A DNA stretch of 64,000 nt from Ficedula albicollis (GCF_000247815.1 NW_004775881.1:1160573-1224572), one strand, 5' to 3'; counted from the stretch's first letter, positions 42,812 through 55,916 are shown. The notes: generated by a model from the sequence alone, not told the origin. Numbers and translations: made by a program.

Positions 42812-42898
42812 TGTGATGAAAATAACTCATGAGTGTATTTTTCCAATTTTTCATTTGTGCACAAGGTAGAATTAACTATTATAGAATAACACTGATAA

Positions 42899-42904
42899 AA
42901 TAAA
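42899..42904 (+). promoter_or_regulatory. FGB: FGB polyadenylation signal
   Basis: AATAAA followed within 30 bases by a GT/T-rich stretch, giving a 3' UTR of about 510 bases. A second AATAAA lies at 42989-42994. Confidence 0.6.
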
Positions 42905-42994
42905 ACCAACTTGTCTCACTCTTTTACAGAGGTCTTTTGTATCTCTTTTAAAGGGGAGAGGATTATTTCTAAATGTTTTCTAAAAACTAATAAA

Positions 42995-44698
42995 ATCTCG
43001 AAACTATAGTGTTCTTCATATTATTCCTAAGTGTTTATGCATAATCTGTGGAGAAGGAAATGCATTCCACTAAATAAGAGACAGGTTTTTTTATGTATAA
43101 TAAAAAAATAACAGTAACTACCTGTGTATCAAGTTGAGAAGGAATAAAAGTTAAAAGAGTATTGAACAAGTGAGTAGGTCACTGGTCCCTTAGCTCAAAT
43201 CCTGTTGCTGAATAAAATATGTCCTTTTCTGGGACCCGGTTCACATACTTGCTTTCACACATACGTGTTTTTCATACAGTCCCTATCATAGGACTAGAGT
43301 AATTAATGTCTGCAGTCATAGAGTAGTGGAGGTTGAGTATTTCATCAAACCTAGTAGTTTATGCTCCCTTGAGCTGACAAAGACAAGACTTCCCAACCCT
43401 GGTAGACAAGATGAACATCTCTGAAAGGGGATGCCTTCCTCCACAAAGGATCACTAGGGGTGGATGGATCCCACCTGAAACCTTTGGTGTTTATTTAATC
43501 TGTGAAGCCCGGGAGGACAAGAAGGAGACATAATGGCCCCTTCTCACTAAAGAAGCCCAAATGTTCAGCATCCCCACAGGCAGGCTTCCACTGAGGCTAA
43601 GGAGGAAAAATAGAGTGTGCAAGTGGAAACCAGTTTTCCAAAAGCACAGACTCCTCCTCACACACGACTGTAAAGATGTCTTTGCTCTTCAGCAACCTTT
43701 CCAAATAGGTTGGACAGTGGCTGTATTTGAGAAGCATTGGAAAAAAAGGCTAAAATGAGCTGCTTTGCCAGTATTTGATGATCTTGTTAAATGGTATGCA
43801 ACACGTCCGTGAGATTAGAGGTAAGGATGTTTGCTCATTCTTCTTTCTAGAAGCACAGAAATATTAAACAGTGTAAATATAGTGTAATTTTATTTCATAA
43901 GGTATAAAGGTAAATATAATGTGGTCTTCTGTAATTGTGTGACCAGTATAACTGATATTCCATGCAGCCAGCTTTTTTCTAAAAGATCCTTACCACACAC
44001 TGTCAGCAAGCTGATTTAAACCCCTTGTTCTTAGAAGAATCCTTGATTGGCACATGTGCTGAGAAACATTCAGGTGGTTCCTCATCTTTCTTGTTCTGGT
44101 TAGAGTCATAACCTTTTAGTGGTTTCTGGGAAGTAATAGCCTGTTTGGGGAGTTGTATTTTTATGAGTTATCATAGAATTGTCTTATTTTGGAGCTACAA
44201 GTATGCATGGTAAGCTATCTGCGATTCATCAGTGGGATGGAAGGTCTATGTCCATATTTATACAATCAAAGCCCGGGAGACTCTTAAAAATGAGTCCTAA
44301 AATGCATGCATTCTTTATCAAAGCATACTCCATATTAGGTATATGGCAAAAGTGAGAACCCACACCACCCTTGGCTCTCTCTGGGAGCTGACTCCCACTG
44401 CTGTTGTGCTCCCCTTGAAAGAGAAATGAGAGTGTAAATGTTGAACTTGGTTAGACTTTCACAGTCCATGTCAATGTAGGCAGGATTTCATTGTGAACAT
44501 ACTTCTAAATATTTTTTCTTCTTTAACACTCCTAAAACAAAGTCAATAATTCAAATTAAAAGTTTTTATCTCAAGTCAAGGTGTGAGCTTCACTTGACAT
44601 AGACATAGACAAATTTCATATCAAAAGGGTTTTAAAATCAATATTTCCTTGTCAGTTAAAAATAAGATCAAAGAAGTCTTGTTGATAATTAATCATTG
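42995..44698. other. FGB-FGA convergent intergenic region
   Basis: FGB and FGA converge here with about 1.7 kb between their polyadenylation signals. No exon or recognisable repeat was found. In mammals this interval carries liver regulatory sequence, but I could not identify a matching element by eye. Confidence 0.5.
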
Positions 44699-44704
44699 TT
44701 TATT
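44699..44704 (-). promoter_or_regulatory. FGA: FGA (alpha-E) polyadenylation signal
   Basis: AATAAA on the minus strand, 123 bases after the alpha-E stop codon at 44827-44829. Confidence 0.5.
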
Positions 44705-44826
44705 TTTTAATCTCCAAATGTGCTCAGTTGCCTTCAAATTCACAGGGTAAAGATACATCATACATACATACATATATAAAATTTTTTTTCAACTTGTAGT
44801 GTAACATGTATTAAAGGCCTGTCTTT

Positions 44827-47800
44827 CTACAAGGTTTCTATGGGCCTGATTTTCATTCTAGCAGTTTTTAGGGAATAGTCAGAGGCCTTAAATGGCAGCC
44901 AGACTACGCCATTTTCGATCTCATAGGGCACATTGTACCTGGGGTCATAGTGGCCCCCCAGGTAGTAAATGCCATTGAGGTTGGCAGCCTGGCAGCTGTT
45001 GTACCACCAGCCCCCCCCATACATCTCGGCACAGTTCTCCTCCCAATGGTCCTGGTCCTGGTCAAAAGTGCTGAACTTCATCTGGGTGTGGGATGTGTAC
45101 TCGGTGCCCTCTTCCAGCCAGCCAGAGATCAGGGCATCCCCGGCAGTGCCCTCATAGGAAGACACAGCAAGGGTGTACCCTTCAGCTTCAGACCCTACCT
45201 GTACGAGATACTCTGCAAACACAGCATTTCCATCCCAGTCCTCTAACTCCACCCGAAGGAGAGTATCATTCTGAGTCAGCAAGTGTAGGTTTTCATTGCC
45301 CAGCCAAAACTCTCCTTGCCCCCTGCCATCCACGCTGCCGAAACCTTTCTTGTAGTCTTGCCAGGTCCGGTTAAAATTCACTGATCCATCCATTCTCTGT
45401 TGGATCAATAGCCATCCTCCCAAAGTGGTGTCTTGGTCGCAATAAACTGACAAAACCTTATTGGATCCCGCTGGCTTGATTTTGAAAATGCCACTTTTGG
45501 CACCAGAAGTGTGTTTCTGGCGGATATCATCACAGTCTAAAAAAAAAAGTTGATCTGGTTTGACAGAAGTTATCAGCAAAATTTAATAAAAGGTTCAGAG
45601 GAATCCAAATACCAATAGCTCAGAGAAAAATTGTTAAACACGTCTTGGACTATACTAGGTATAGTGACAGGCAAAATTAAAAATAATTCAGGAAAGAAAA
45701 CTTTACATATTCTTTAAATTGTGAATTGTTTATGTAATGCCTAAGTATTAATGAAATATTTTCCCTTTTGTTTCTGAGGTGGTAACAAACAAGATACATT
45801 TAATCATCACACTGTTGTACTACAGTATCTAAAATCAATCTGTCTGTTTGGTTATTGATGGAGTTTGGCTCCATTACCTCAATAACTACCTTTCCCAGTG
45901 CTGGGTGTCCTTCGCTTCCCTCCTGACGGTCTGAAGCTGCGTGCCTGAAAGTCTGGGGTATCCTCTGCACTCTGATCATGTTCCAACCCACCTAGCTGCT
46001 CATTTATTTCACGGATCTTTACTGATTTGGTTTCAAAAGTAGAGCCTCCCTTGTTCTTGAAACTAGAAGAGCTGGTCGCTACAGTCTTGGAGTGACTTGC
46101 ACTGCCAGATGGGAATCCAGATGGCTGAAGTCTTCCAAAGTCATCTTCCTCCTCCTCTCCTAAGTCTCCAAATTTGTCTTTTGCCCCATAAGTCCCTGAA
46201 TGACTGGATACTCCTGTACCTATGTGGCTACTGCCTGTGCCAGTTGTACGTCTGCTGGTTGTGAAGCTGCTAGATCCGCTAACGTGCTTACTAGCAGTGG
46301 ATGGAGAGTCAGGGGTAAAAAATGACTCTAGCTCAGGGAATAGAGTCTCTAGCTTGTGCAAGCCATCTGCACCACTAAAATGATAGGTGCTCCCTTCCCT
46401 CCCAACATTTCCAGGTAAATAGGAGCAGTCTGAGCCATCAGAAGCAGCTGTTTTCTCAACTACTTCTCTAGTGCCATCAGGCCCAGAGACAATTTTTGTG
46501 GTGGTAGTTTTGGTGCATCTACGAACACTGGAGGAGGTTTTGTCTCCCAGACTAAGGGTTTCTCTCCCATGTGTAGGAATAACTAATTTGGCGTATGAAG
46601 ATTCATCCCCCCTTGATTCTGCCGCGTGATATGAGCTGTCGCCTCGGGAGGGTTTTGCATCTGTTTCTGGTCTTTCTAATACCACTTCCATCTGCTTGAT
46701 GTCATTAATTATGTTCAGAGCTTGCATTTCTGGCAGAGGCTTATGCTTAAAATGATCAGGAATATTAGAGTCCTTGAGTGGCCTCATTTTCAGTGTGCTC
46801 AAGGTGGTTGTTTGAAGCTCTGGGTGCAAGTTGATAGAGTTGGCTTGGGCAAGCTGCTTCTGGATGTTGTCGTAGCTTTCTTTGTCCACCTTGTAATCAA
46901 AACTTCTAGCGCAGGTTCCTTTGCAAGCTCGTATCTTAATATCAATGTCCACCTACATAACCAGAGAGAAGTAATTTGATTAGGGAACTTTCCCAACTTT
47001 CTCAAGCAAGGATATCTTCTACTTAACAGGGAAAAGATGAGAGCTGCTCCAGTACCTTCCACCTACAGCTGAGCTTTTTCAAAGTTCGGTTTTAATGTCA
47101 TCATAGGTTTGTTTCCATTGTAAATACAAAATGTGCAATAGCACCATGCACATGAGTTCCATGGAGAAGAACATTTTAGAAGGTTCCCAATTTCTGCTAC
47201 CTTTATTTTTGGGCTTTAGAGGTGTCTTTAGAGGTTTTGGAAGGAGTGCTGCAGAGTTGGACATGGTCCATAGGGTCTGGGGCAGAAATGAGCCCTCCAA
47301 AGAGAGGGGAAGACTCTGTCATGGCCCTGCTGTGAGGTCTGACATCTTGGGGTTACCATTACTTTCTCAAATGATTCAAATGATGGATTTCTAGGGATTA
47401 AAATGAGCCTTTGAGCAAAACCACTGTTTGTGCCAGGACTTTTCCTTGCATTACCATCAGAAGAATTGGCTGCAACCTGGAACACAGGTTTTAATGCCAA
47501 CCCTAGCTGTGGGCAGCAGTGGCAGCACTGGATATGGACAGAGCACATCCCCTTTCTAACTACTCAGCAACTCCTTACAGGAGGATAAACACCTCATACA
47601 GAAGCAGTTAGCAGCATCCTTGTGGCCTGAGAGAGAAGCAGCAGATGGGACTAGGACCTCATGGAACTCACTCTGGTTCCTACAGAGCAGAAGTAGAAAA
47701 CCAGGATGGATAGAAAGCAACTCATTTGGGTATTTGTCTCAGCAAGTCAGATCCTGAGAGAGTTGTACCATGTTTTCTCTCAGCTGGAGCCGTGCTCACC

Positions 47801-50800
47801 ATAATGGACAGGTCCCCTTTCTGTAGCTAAGCCCTGGAAAGAATGGGAAGTGCATAGCAGACACCTACCTCTAAGCGCTTCATCTCCACCACTTGTTCCT
47901 GGATGCTGTTCTGCAGAGCTTTAATTCTGTTCACTTGAGTGACAATTCTCTGTTTTAATGCCACTATTCTCCGTCTCAGTTCTCCTGACAGGCGACCGTA
48001 AGTCTCATCAAGCTCTGAAACAAAAGTGCCTCACAGTCAGCAACACCCATGTACTTTTCTTTCCTAAATATGCATCATATTTTAAAATATGTAATTAAAC
48101 ACATAATTGAGAAATACTTCTCATAGTACTGAGCAGATTAAAATCAAATTAATTTTTGCTAACTAGTTAAGAGTCTATTATTATGATTTTTCTGTTTCTT
48201 GTTAATAATATCCAGTGCAGTCTATACTTTCACTACATATGGCTTATTCACAAAAAAGTAGTAATTCAGTAATGGATCATAAAACTGGGTGCAAGGTACT
48301 CACCCTGAGCACTGTCCAGGTTTGGTTTTAGTGCATTTACAGTTTCCACAATTATCTGATTGGACTTCTTATAGTTGTTTTGATTATCTGAGAGCAGCTT
48401 CTTGATTTTTTCTATTCTCTGACTAAACTCCTGGTCTTTTTCATCAATCAGTCCTTGCATTCTGCATCCTGATGGACATTTGGTACCCTAGAATTGAAAG
48501 AGGGAAATAATTGTGCTAAAATCCTCAGGAGTGAACATCTTGTATGATGAAATCAATGAAGCACATCCTCAGAAACCTGCTGTAACTGTGGGGTGAGTAA
48601 CAAGTAAACCTCTACTTTCCCTTCTCCTCTGTTCCTCATAAGTGAGATGTTTTGTATATATATATATGTTTCTTAAAGGTCTGCTGTAAGAAGCCTGTCA
48701 TCCAGTTTGAGGGAGGATGTTAGAGGCCAGCATTTTTAAGCAGTTTTCCTCAGAAAAGCTTAACAGATTAAAGCTCTTTGACAAGAAGTCATCAAATAAA
48801 TGTAGCATAGAAAAGGACTGAGATGCAAGAAGCAAGAAAGAGAGAATAGTTTATATACAAAGACATCTAGTCAATTGTTATGAAACTTTTATCAAGCACC
48901 TTGTAACCTGACTTCCTAAACATTAACTAGTGAGTAGATGTGATTTCTATCTACTTCTTTTCTTTTTCTCACAACTCTTCCTGGTGCCTTTCTTTTACGA
49001 ACTCCAAAACCGGCAATACCAAAATTCTGAAAAGAATTATTTCTTAGGTTTTTCTAGGGTTAGCCTTTGTTTATTTAATTCTTCTTCTCCAGACTTACTT
49101 TCTCTTCTCATTCTGCACCACTGCAAACTTCTCCTTGTTTCTTTTGTCTTCAGTTTTTCATTTCTTCATTTCCTACAGGAGATCTGTGCAGGCTGCCGCG
49201 ACCTGAAGCGTTACCTCGGCCCTAATGCTGAACCCTGTGCTGGCCTGTGGCATCTGATGTAGTGATCCAGCTGCTGATACAGCTGAGGCCCACAGGTGCC
49301 CTACAGAGGGGTCCCACTTTCACCCCAGTGTTAATCACTCACCCAGTCATCATCCGCACAGATGGGCCAGCTCTTCTCAGACTGGCAGCTGGACTGGGAC
49401 TTGTGCTCCACAATCCTGGGACCACGCACTCCTGCACCCACCTGCTCAAAGGTACTCTCTCCATCTTGTGCCTGCCAGGAGGAAAAGGGGGAAAAGTAAA
49501 ACCAAGGTTAAGGGAACAAAGGAGCAGAAACACAATGCTGATGTCCTCAAACACTCAGCTGGTGGGCAATCACAGCTGGTAAGCATCACACCCAACAGTG
49601 CAAGGATTTTATTCCAACATTTCTGTAAGATATGTTTCTGTTTGCTTTGTCAGAATAAAGCTTTACATCTCTTAAAATTAATGTATTTTGTAGAGAGCTA
49701 GTGATGCTCAGGATATATAATGATAATATCATTCCACAAAAATATTTTGTCCTGTGCGTATATATAAAACTAACTTGAAATTAGACTGAAACTGGAAAAG
49801 TAAAAGTAAATACTTAAAAAATACTATTCCCACTAGCTGCAATACTCTAAAATTCTTACTGTCACTTTACCACCTGCTACTAACACAATTAAAAAAATAA
49901 TTTCAGTGATGGATGGATTTCACGTGCTATGGAAAGAAGAGAAATAAATATGCCAAGGTTTTCTTCAAACCTGAGAGGAGAAAGTGATATATGCAAGCTG
50001 ATTCCAGGCCAAAACACGATAAAGATTCCTACAGTGTTATCACTTAGTAAAAGACCTATTTTTTTTCATTAAAGAATAAAAAAGCCTTTAGGCCTTAAGA
50101 TGTAATTAGATCTGACTGGAATCCTCTGTGCACTTTTTGTGCTTTTCAAGCATTATAATTAATGCTTGAAAATATTAATGACTACTTCTTATTATGATTG
50201 GTGTTTAATTCTGAAGCTGAGAAAGTGATTCTAATTCTAGCCTGAAGGGTCAGAACCACTCTGAGGAACTGGAATGTCTTTATTAAAATCTGTAGATTCA
50301 AATTCAGTAGTTTGGTTCATTAATGATTTGATCAGGCTCAAGTGCCTCCTAAAAGTAGCCCATATATCCAAAAATGCCCTTTAGGCATTGATACCTCCAA
50401 TATGACTGCTTCTGTTTTGTCCCAACTGCTTCCTATAATTTCTGACATTTGTTAAAACAGGCACTTTCTTAAAAAAAACCAAACTGTCACAAAGAAAAAT
50501 GTAGAGATTATAACATAAGATTATGGACTGAGTCCTCAATGGGGGGAAAAAAATAAAGGTTATATTAGCACAGCTGAAAATCAAGTTTATGTCCTTCCTT
50601 ATCAAAAATTTGATTCTACTTAGCTCTAGTTTAAGCTGATGTTGCTGCTACAAGAGTCCTTGTTTTTAAATGTGTCTTTCATAATAAAGGTACTGTGTGT
50701 CATCTGTAGGTAGAAAATCCTGCTGAAATACTGTCCAAAGTAAAACACAATTCATCCTAAAAAACATAAATATCCCTGAATGGCTGGGGCCACTGGTATC

Positions 50801-51164
50801 CAGCCAGTTATATTTAAGACTTAGAGCATCACCTATGTATGTTTGAATTCATGCTAATGGATTTGCTTTGCTGATCCTGAAGGCAGGCATTTTCAGCAAC
50901 ACCAAGTTAAGCAAAACTATAGACAGCTGCATACTCTAAAAGTACTGATGAAACTTCATCAGTGATTACACTAAGCTGCTGCATATGTGTGTGCATTGAA
51001 TTTTACAAGCTAGGTGATAGACAAAATTTATCTATCTTATAAATGAACATTAAATATATGCTTACTATTCAAAACAGAAAGATACAAAAATAATCAAGTA
51101 AGCAAATTCATACCCAAGCTATGCTGAGGCACAGGAACAAACAAAGGATCCTCACAGGCATCAT
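44827..51164 (-). CDS. FGA: Fibrinogen alpha chain, alpha-E form
   Basis: Alpha chain of fibrinogen. Minus-strand exons: 51114-51164, 49343-49471, 48304-48487, 47869-48014, 45890-46952, 44827-45536; 760 codons plus stop (human alpha-E 866). Residues 1-18 are the signal peptide; two adjacent ATGs open it (51162-51164 and 51159-51161) and the first is used here. Fibrinopeptide A is Q19-R33, followed by the GPR polymerisation knob. Disulphide rings CPSGC and CKGTC bracket the coiled coil. Exon 5 encodes the alpha-C region with a Cys pair at 316 and 346, the 30-residue spacing of the human alpha-C disulphide, and RGD motifs at 273 and 284. The mammalian 13-residue repeats are absent, which explains the shorter length; chicken alpha also lacks them. 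Exon 6 adds a complete C-terminal globular domain (C526 to the end) with GGGWWYNSC. Skipping exon 6 splicing gives the common shorter alpha chain, listed separately. Confidence 0.96.
45879..46952 (-). CDS. FGA: FGA exon 5 read-through end (short alpha chain)
   Basis: If the exon 5 donor at 45888-45889 is not used, translation continues three codons (Gly-Ser-Tyr) to a TGA at 45879-45881, giving a 527-residue alpha chain without the globular domain. This mirrors the mammalian arrangement, where the major alpha chain ends shortly beyond exon 5 and alpha-E is the minor spliced form. No clear AATAAA was found close downstream of this stop, so the 3' end of this transcript is unknown. Confidence 0.7.
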   Translation of the reverse strand: MDIDIKIRACKGTCARSFDYKVDKESYDNIQKQLAQANSINLHPELQTTTLSTLKMRPLKDSNIPDHFKHKPLPEMQALNIINDIKQMEVVLERPETDAKPSRGDSSYHAAESRGDESSYAKLVIPTHGRETLSLGDKTSSSVRRCTKTTTTKIVSGPDGTREVVEKTAASDGSDCSYLPGNVGREGSTYHFSGADGLHKLETLFPELESFFTPDSPSTASKHVSGSSSFTTSRRTTGTGSSHIGTGVSSHSGTYGAKDKFGDLGEEEEDDFGRLQPSGFPSGSASHSKTVATSSSSFKNKGGSTFETKSVKIREINEQLGGLEHDQSAEDTPDFQARSFRPSGGKRRTPSTGKGSY

Positions 51165-51194
51165 CCTCAGGAGAAAAGCAAGAACTGTGACTGA

Positions 51195-51263
51195 AAAGGA
51201 TGCTCTTTGCCTGTCTTTTGGTGCAATTTAAACCTGAATATGAAGCTGAGATTAATCATTATG
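51195..51263 (-). promoter_or_regulatory. FGA: FGA promoter: HNF1-like site and TATA-like box
   Basis: On the minus strand an HNF1-like element (CATAATGATTAAT, 51251-51263; 9 of 12 fixed positions) lies about 20 bases upstream of a TATA-like TTTAAA at 51227-51232. That is 63 bases before the ATG. A C/EBP-type TGGTGCAAT overlaps at 51219-51227. HNF1 dependence of the FGA promoter is established in mammals, with the site close to the start. Confidence 0.55.
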
Positions 51264-51403
51264 CTCCCTTCTGTTTGTAGAAAAAACCACACCAAATGCT
51301 CCCCTCCCCTTTCAGTGATTACTTAAGGACTCTTGCACAAGTTTCTGGTGCTATTTGCTCCAGATAAGTTTGTTCAACACGAGCATGCTGGCAACACCAA
51401 GAA

Positions 51404-51412
51404 TTCCAGGAA
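51404..51412. promoter_or_regulatory. FGA: STAT3-type palindrome upstream of FGA
   Basis: TTCCAGGAA, a perfect TTCCNGGAA palindrome, lies about 240 bases upstream of the FGA ATG. Fibrinogen genes are IL-6/STAT3-induced acute-phase genes in mammals. A single short site can arise by chance, so the assignment is tentative. Confidence 0.35.
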
Positions 51413-52179
51413 AATATTCTTTCTAAAACTGTTTCTTGTAACTGGACAGTCAATGAAGATGTATATCAGCACTAATGAGACCAATAGTGCTTACCTGCTG
51501 GAAAACAGACAATCAGTGTGATGGGCCTTTAGCTGCATAAACAAAGTGCTGATACTTGAAAAAGGAAGTAATTGCTTTGCCTGCATGTTGGTGTTGAACA
51601 AAACATACTGAGGTCCATGGAGAATCTCCCACTCAAAAAAGCTCAATTTTTTACTCTAGATACAAAAGTCTAGTGAAAAATCACATGTTATCTTCATGCT
51701 TAGGAACACAAGAATTGCAGGTGCAACTTTCATGGGCTCTCCTTGGACATACAGTCGTGGACTGTGCTTTACCACAGGATCACATGAGATATTTCTTCCA
51801 CTGAACCCCTTCTGCTTTACACTGAGCATGGAGATGGTGCTCCATAGGCAAGCATCTGCCCAGAGGTGTATACTCTTTTTTTTGTCAGATGAAGCAGATT
51901 GCTTAAAGCTTCAAGGATTTTCCTATGGTACATTACATTCATTCCCTGACCATGACTTTCCCCTTTTCACAGTTTAGAATCTAGGTGAGAAGGTTAAGTT
52001 AAAAAGTAGCTATTATTTTTGGGGATCCATTTTGATAGTCTGAAGTCTTCAGAGCACGTGCCATGTGCAGCTGGCAACTGCCAGCCCTCTGCACTGCAGC
52101 TCAGGGGGAACAGCTGGCAGCCAGCTCTGACACACATGATTGTCTTGCCTCTGGTCCCACAGGAACTGGGTGATCAGGG

Positions 52180-52260
52180 CAGGAACAGCACCTAATTCTG
52201 CAGGGTATCACTGCAGGGTATATCTGCTGCAGGAACAGCACCTAATTCTGCAGGGTATCA
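52180..52260 (+). repeat. Short tandem duplication, 50-bp period
   Basis: CAGGAACAGCACCTAATTCT followed by GCAGGGTATCA occurs at 52180-52210 and again at 52230-52260; a further partial CTGCAGGGTAT lies between them. Confidence 0.9.
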
Positions 52261-54997
52261 GATGTAAGTAAGGGTCCACTCTGTCTTGCTAACTCTGTGT
52301 TACAATCTATGCAACAACTAAAGCATCCTTCATAATGCAGATTGGATATGTCCCTTTGGTTCTAACTTTTCCCAGTTTGTCAATGCTTGATTTTGTGATC
52401 ATCAATAATAACTTAACATTACATTTGTAATTTAGTACCCCTTAAAAATCAACAGTAGTAAGAACACATAAATCAGAAGAATTTCAGCCATGCTGACAGA
52501 TGATGTGACAATTTGCTAGGTGGTGTTCCAGGCACAGGTCACCAGGGTAACAGGGGACATGGCACACAGCATGTTCCAGACCTCTTCTGACCCTGAAGGA
52601 TGGCACAGGTCTCTGGTGACACTCAAACACAGTAAAGTTAACTCTGGTCCAAGTAAAACTCGGCCACCAAGGCTAGAGGGACTGGAAAAAAAATTATATC
52701 TGATCATCAACATTAGGTAAGCTATGAGGGGTTTCCTGGTTGCTGCTAAGGCAACTGCTGGGGGAAGCGGGAATGAAGGAGGAGCTTCTCAGGCTTTACA
52801 GTTAGGGGCTGAATCTGTGCCTGACCTTCAGCCTGTACCTCTACTTTCATGTTGCAATCATTCAGTCACTTCTGCTGGTGTTTGTTTGAAAGACTGGAGG
52901 CCAAGAGCTAGATAAACTTTGGATTTAACTTTAATTCAGGATCAAAGGACAGAAGTGCAGTTCACTACTTCATCTGTCCTGCTCTTGGCTGAATGCCACA
53001 GTAACAGTTGGGGAGTTTGGGATTTAGAGGTACTTTTTATGCCCTATAGACGTGAGCCTCACCTTGTTTGCCCAGCACTGTCTCCTGCCCTACCATAAAT
53101 TTCCAAGTGGTGCCTTCTGCTTCTACCTGCTCATTCATGACCCATCTATGGATGCTTTGCCTTAGACGTCATTCTTTCAGACTCAGCTTTCATCTTCACT
53201 CTCTTCATATGCTCCTCAGACTACCAAACCCTTTTGAAGTCATTACTAGTCAATCCCAGCAGTTTGTCCCACATTTTCCCCATGCAATATCCCAGAACTG
53301 AGGGACCCAGAAGTCCTGTAGTCCATCCACTTTATTTGATTCTTCCTTCCTCTATCTCTTCCTCATTCACTTTTTTCCCTTGCCTTTGGAGTGAGATTCC
53401 TGTTTTGTGCTATAGCGTTCTTTGGAAGAATCACTGCAAGGTCAAGGTGTGAAAGAAAGGCCACCAAATCCTTCAATAAATTTTTATAAAGTGAGAGGTA
53501 CAGGTTTTTCTAAATACAGGTAACTTTTACTACGGGCTATGGTCTAAGGGTCATGTATGATAAAAACAATTTAGAAAAGAGAAATAGACTCAGCTCTCAG
53601 TATACAAAATAGGGGCAGTAAGTTCATTTGCAATGTACTTGCTTGCAAAAATAATACTAAGAGTATTATTCTATTTTTAAGAGGTAAAAGAAACAGGAGG
53701 TCTTTTCTGACCTCTTTCTGATAGATAGGGGATTGGATACCACAGGAAGGAGCTTTCAGAGGCATGAGTCCTGCCAGATTTCTTTCAGGGTCCAGAGAAC
53801 ACAACAGTGGGCTGGAATCCTGAAGACTCACTGATTAACTCTGGCACAAGATCTCACTGAAAGATTAGGCTTCTTGGATTTGCTGACTCTGACCCTTCTG
53901 ACCACCAGAGCAAATGCTCCTCTCCAGAGATTAAAATGATTTGTGAAAATTTAAAGACACCCATCAACAAACCAACTGGAAGAATAAGCTGATCTTAGTT
54001 ATGGTGAGAAATCTGTAAAATGCCAGCTCATATCCATGAAATGTGTGTAATTACAGGAGATTGTCATCAAATTGCAGCCAAAACCTAAACCAGGAGAGGC
54101 AATAACAATTCTGACCTAACAGATGTAAATACAGATATCAAAGTGACAGATGTGAAAGAAATATTTTTTTAATGCATGTTGAAAATATATAAATAATATC
54201 AATTTATCATGTCGCAGGTAGCATAAATTGAAAACAGAAAGTGGAAGCAACTCAATCAATGCTACTCAATTGGCTTTTTGCAGAATCAGAAGACTAGGCT
54301 TGCCAACCCTTCCCTTGCATCTTTCTCTCCAGCTTCTCTACACATCCTGCTTCAGCTCCATGGAGCCACAGGAGAGGCCTTACAGTACAAAATGTTCCAG
54401 AAAACTGCTTTGCTTGGTGAGGAATTGAGTATCAAGTCTGGCAGTGAGCTGTGCATCATTGCTGGTTGCTTGGGTGCAACAGAGTTGTGCAAATACACCA
54501 GTTCAGTGGTGTGGAGGGGTACTCCCTCTTTTCAAGTTGCTGTGAACCTCATCTGACCCTAGGTAATAATGCCTTCTTCTCTTCTCTCATTGTCTCTTAG
54601 ATTTTAGCCCAAGAGTAAAGATTCGACAATGCCAAAATTTTAGTGAAAATGAGAGGGAATAGGCAGTTTATCATGCTGTGGAGACTCAGATCCAGGGAAG
54701 ATACTCAGCACCAGCCTCAAGACACATCTGGGCCTCAAAACTGGAAAGTGTTTAGGCAGCATGAACTGACTGTAAGGTCTCTTATATCACTGCAATGTCC
54801 TCCCATCTCTAAAATAAAGCACTTGAATGTGCTATTTAGAGATACCAGGCAAAGTTCTGGTCTTTCAAAAGTAGCTAAAAATAAAGACCAGGATACACTT
54901 CCCATTTCACTTCTTAATGCATCAGCTTGAGATAGTGATAATTTCTAGCTCTGAGTGTATCTTTCATTGAGCAATTTATCCACAAACCTTGCACACC

Positions 54998-55023
54998 TGA
55001 GGGGTGTGCTTACACACCCCTCA
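54998..55023. repeat. Perfect hairpin, 11-bp stem, 4-base loop
   Basis: TGAGGGGTGTG, loop CTTA, then CACACCCCTCA. There is no T run after it and no associated gene. Confidence 0.85.
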
Positions 55024-55916
55024 AATGCGCTCATCAGATTTTGAGGACATACATTCAGACAGCATTGCAAACTCTTTGATGGTCATGATCTATGCTGTGG
55101 ATTTGCTTATATGGGTCACATGGCAAATTATTATCAGATCCAGAGAAAGAAAATTCAAGTTTAATGCAATTAATTTCTGCTGAAAGTTTTAACATTTTTT
55201 GGTTCCATGGCACTGAATACATTGAAGTAGTTTTTAAATATTGGTGAAAAAAAAGAGGGGTGTGTGGGAATAACAGCTGTACAGTGTACTACTCTGTGTC
55301 ATATAGCAAATGAAACTTATTCTGAGTAAAATTTGAGAAACTTGTTAATATGTATGGTCTGGAGTAAAATACCTATTCTTGGTCATTGATACTACCTAGA
55401 ACATCCCAACGGAAAATGTATTAATTATTTTGTGGTAAGCTAAGTCTCCAGCAGTAAAATAGACTACTTTCAAGTTGCTATGTACTTTGATCTATGTCAC
55501 CAAACAACTTTATTAAAAAACTTGAAAACTTATGGATACTATTCACATTTATGGAGAAATAGGTCGAACACACGCCTCTTAACAAAGAGCAGAAACTGTT
55601 GGTGTGAAATTCAGGAATGACTGAATCAAATAGGTTTGATCCAACTATCAAAAGTTTTCTTTGTCTTGTCTGGCCAGCTGTGGACCACAGATAACAAACT
55701 CAGACTTTTTTTGTAATAATCAAAAATGTATTGAGAATGTGTACAGAAAAAACAACCATCTACAGAGGTAAGCACTGCTCACAGAAGAGGTTTGAGTATC
55801 TTACAGTCAATGCCATTTTATAGTCAAAACTGAACTGTGTGATATTTGCTAAGTTCAGTGTCTAAGACAGAAAAGATTTGCTTTTCCTGTTAGACTTGTC
55901 TTTGCCAAATTGTCCT

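Larger units (their letters stand above)
51413..55715. other. FGG-FGA intergenic region
   Basis: About 4.3 kb of unremarkable DNA without a supported exon. It contains a 31-bp sequence repeated at 50-bp period (52180-52210 and 52230-52260) and a perfect 11-bp-stem hairpin at 54998-55023, listed separately. Confidence 0.5.

Noticed and set aside
48930..49582. Plus-strand frames opposite FGA exon 2
   Set aside because: They overlap the antisense of FGA exon 2 and its introns; the minus-strand FGA reading is clearly the real one.
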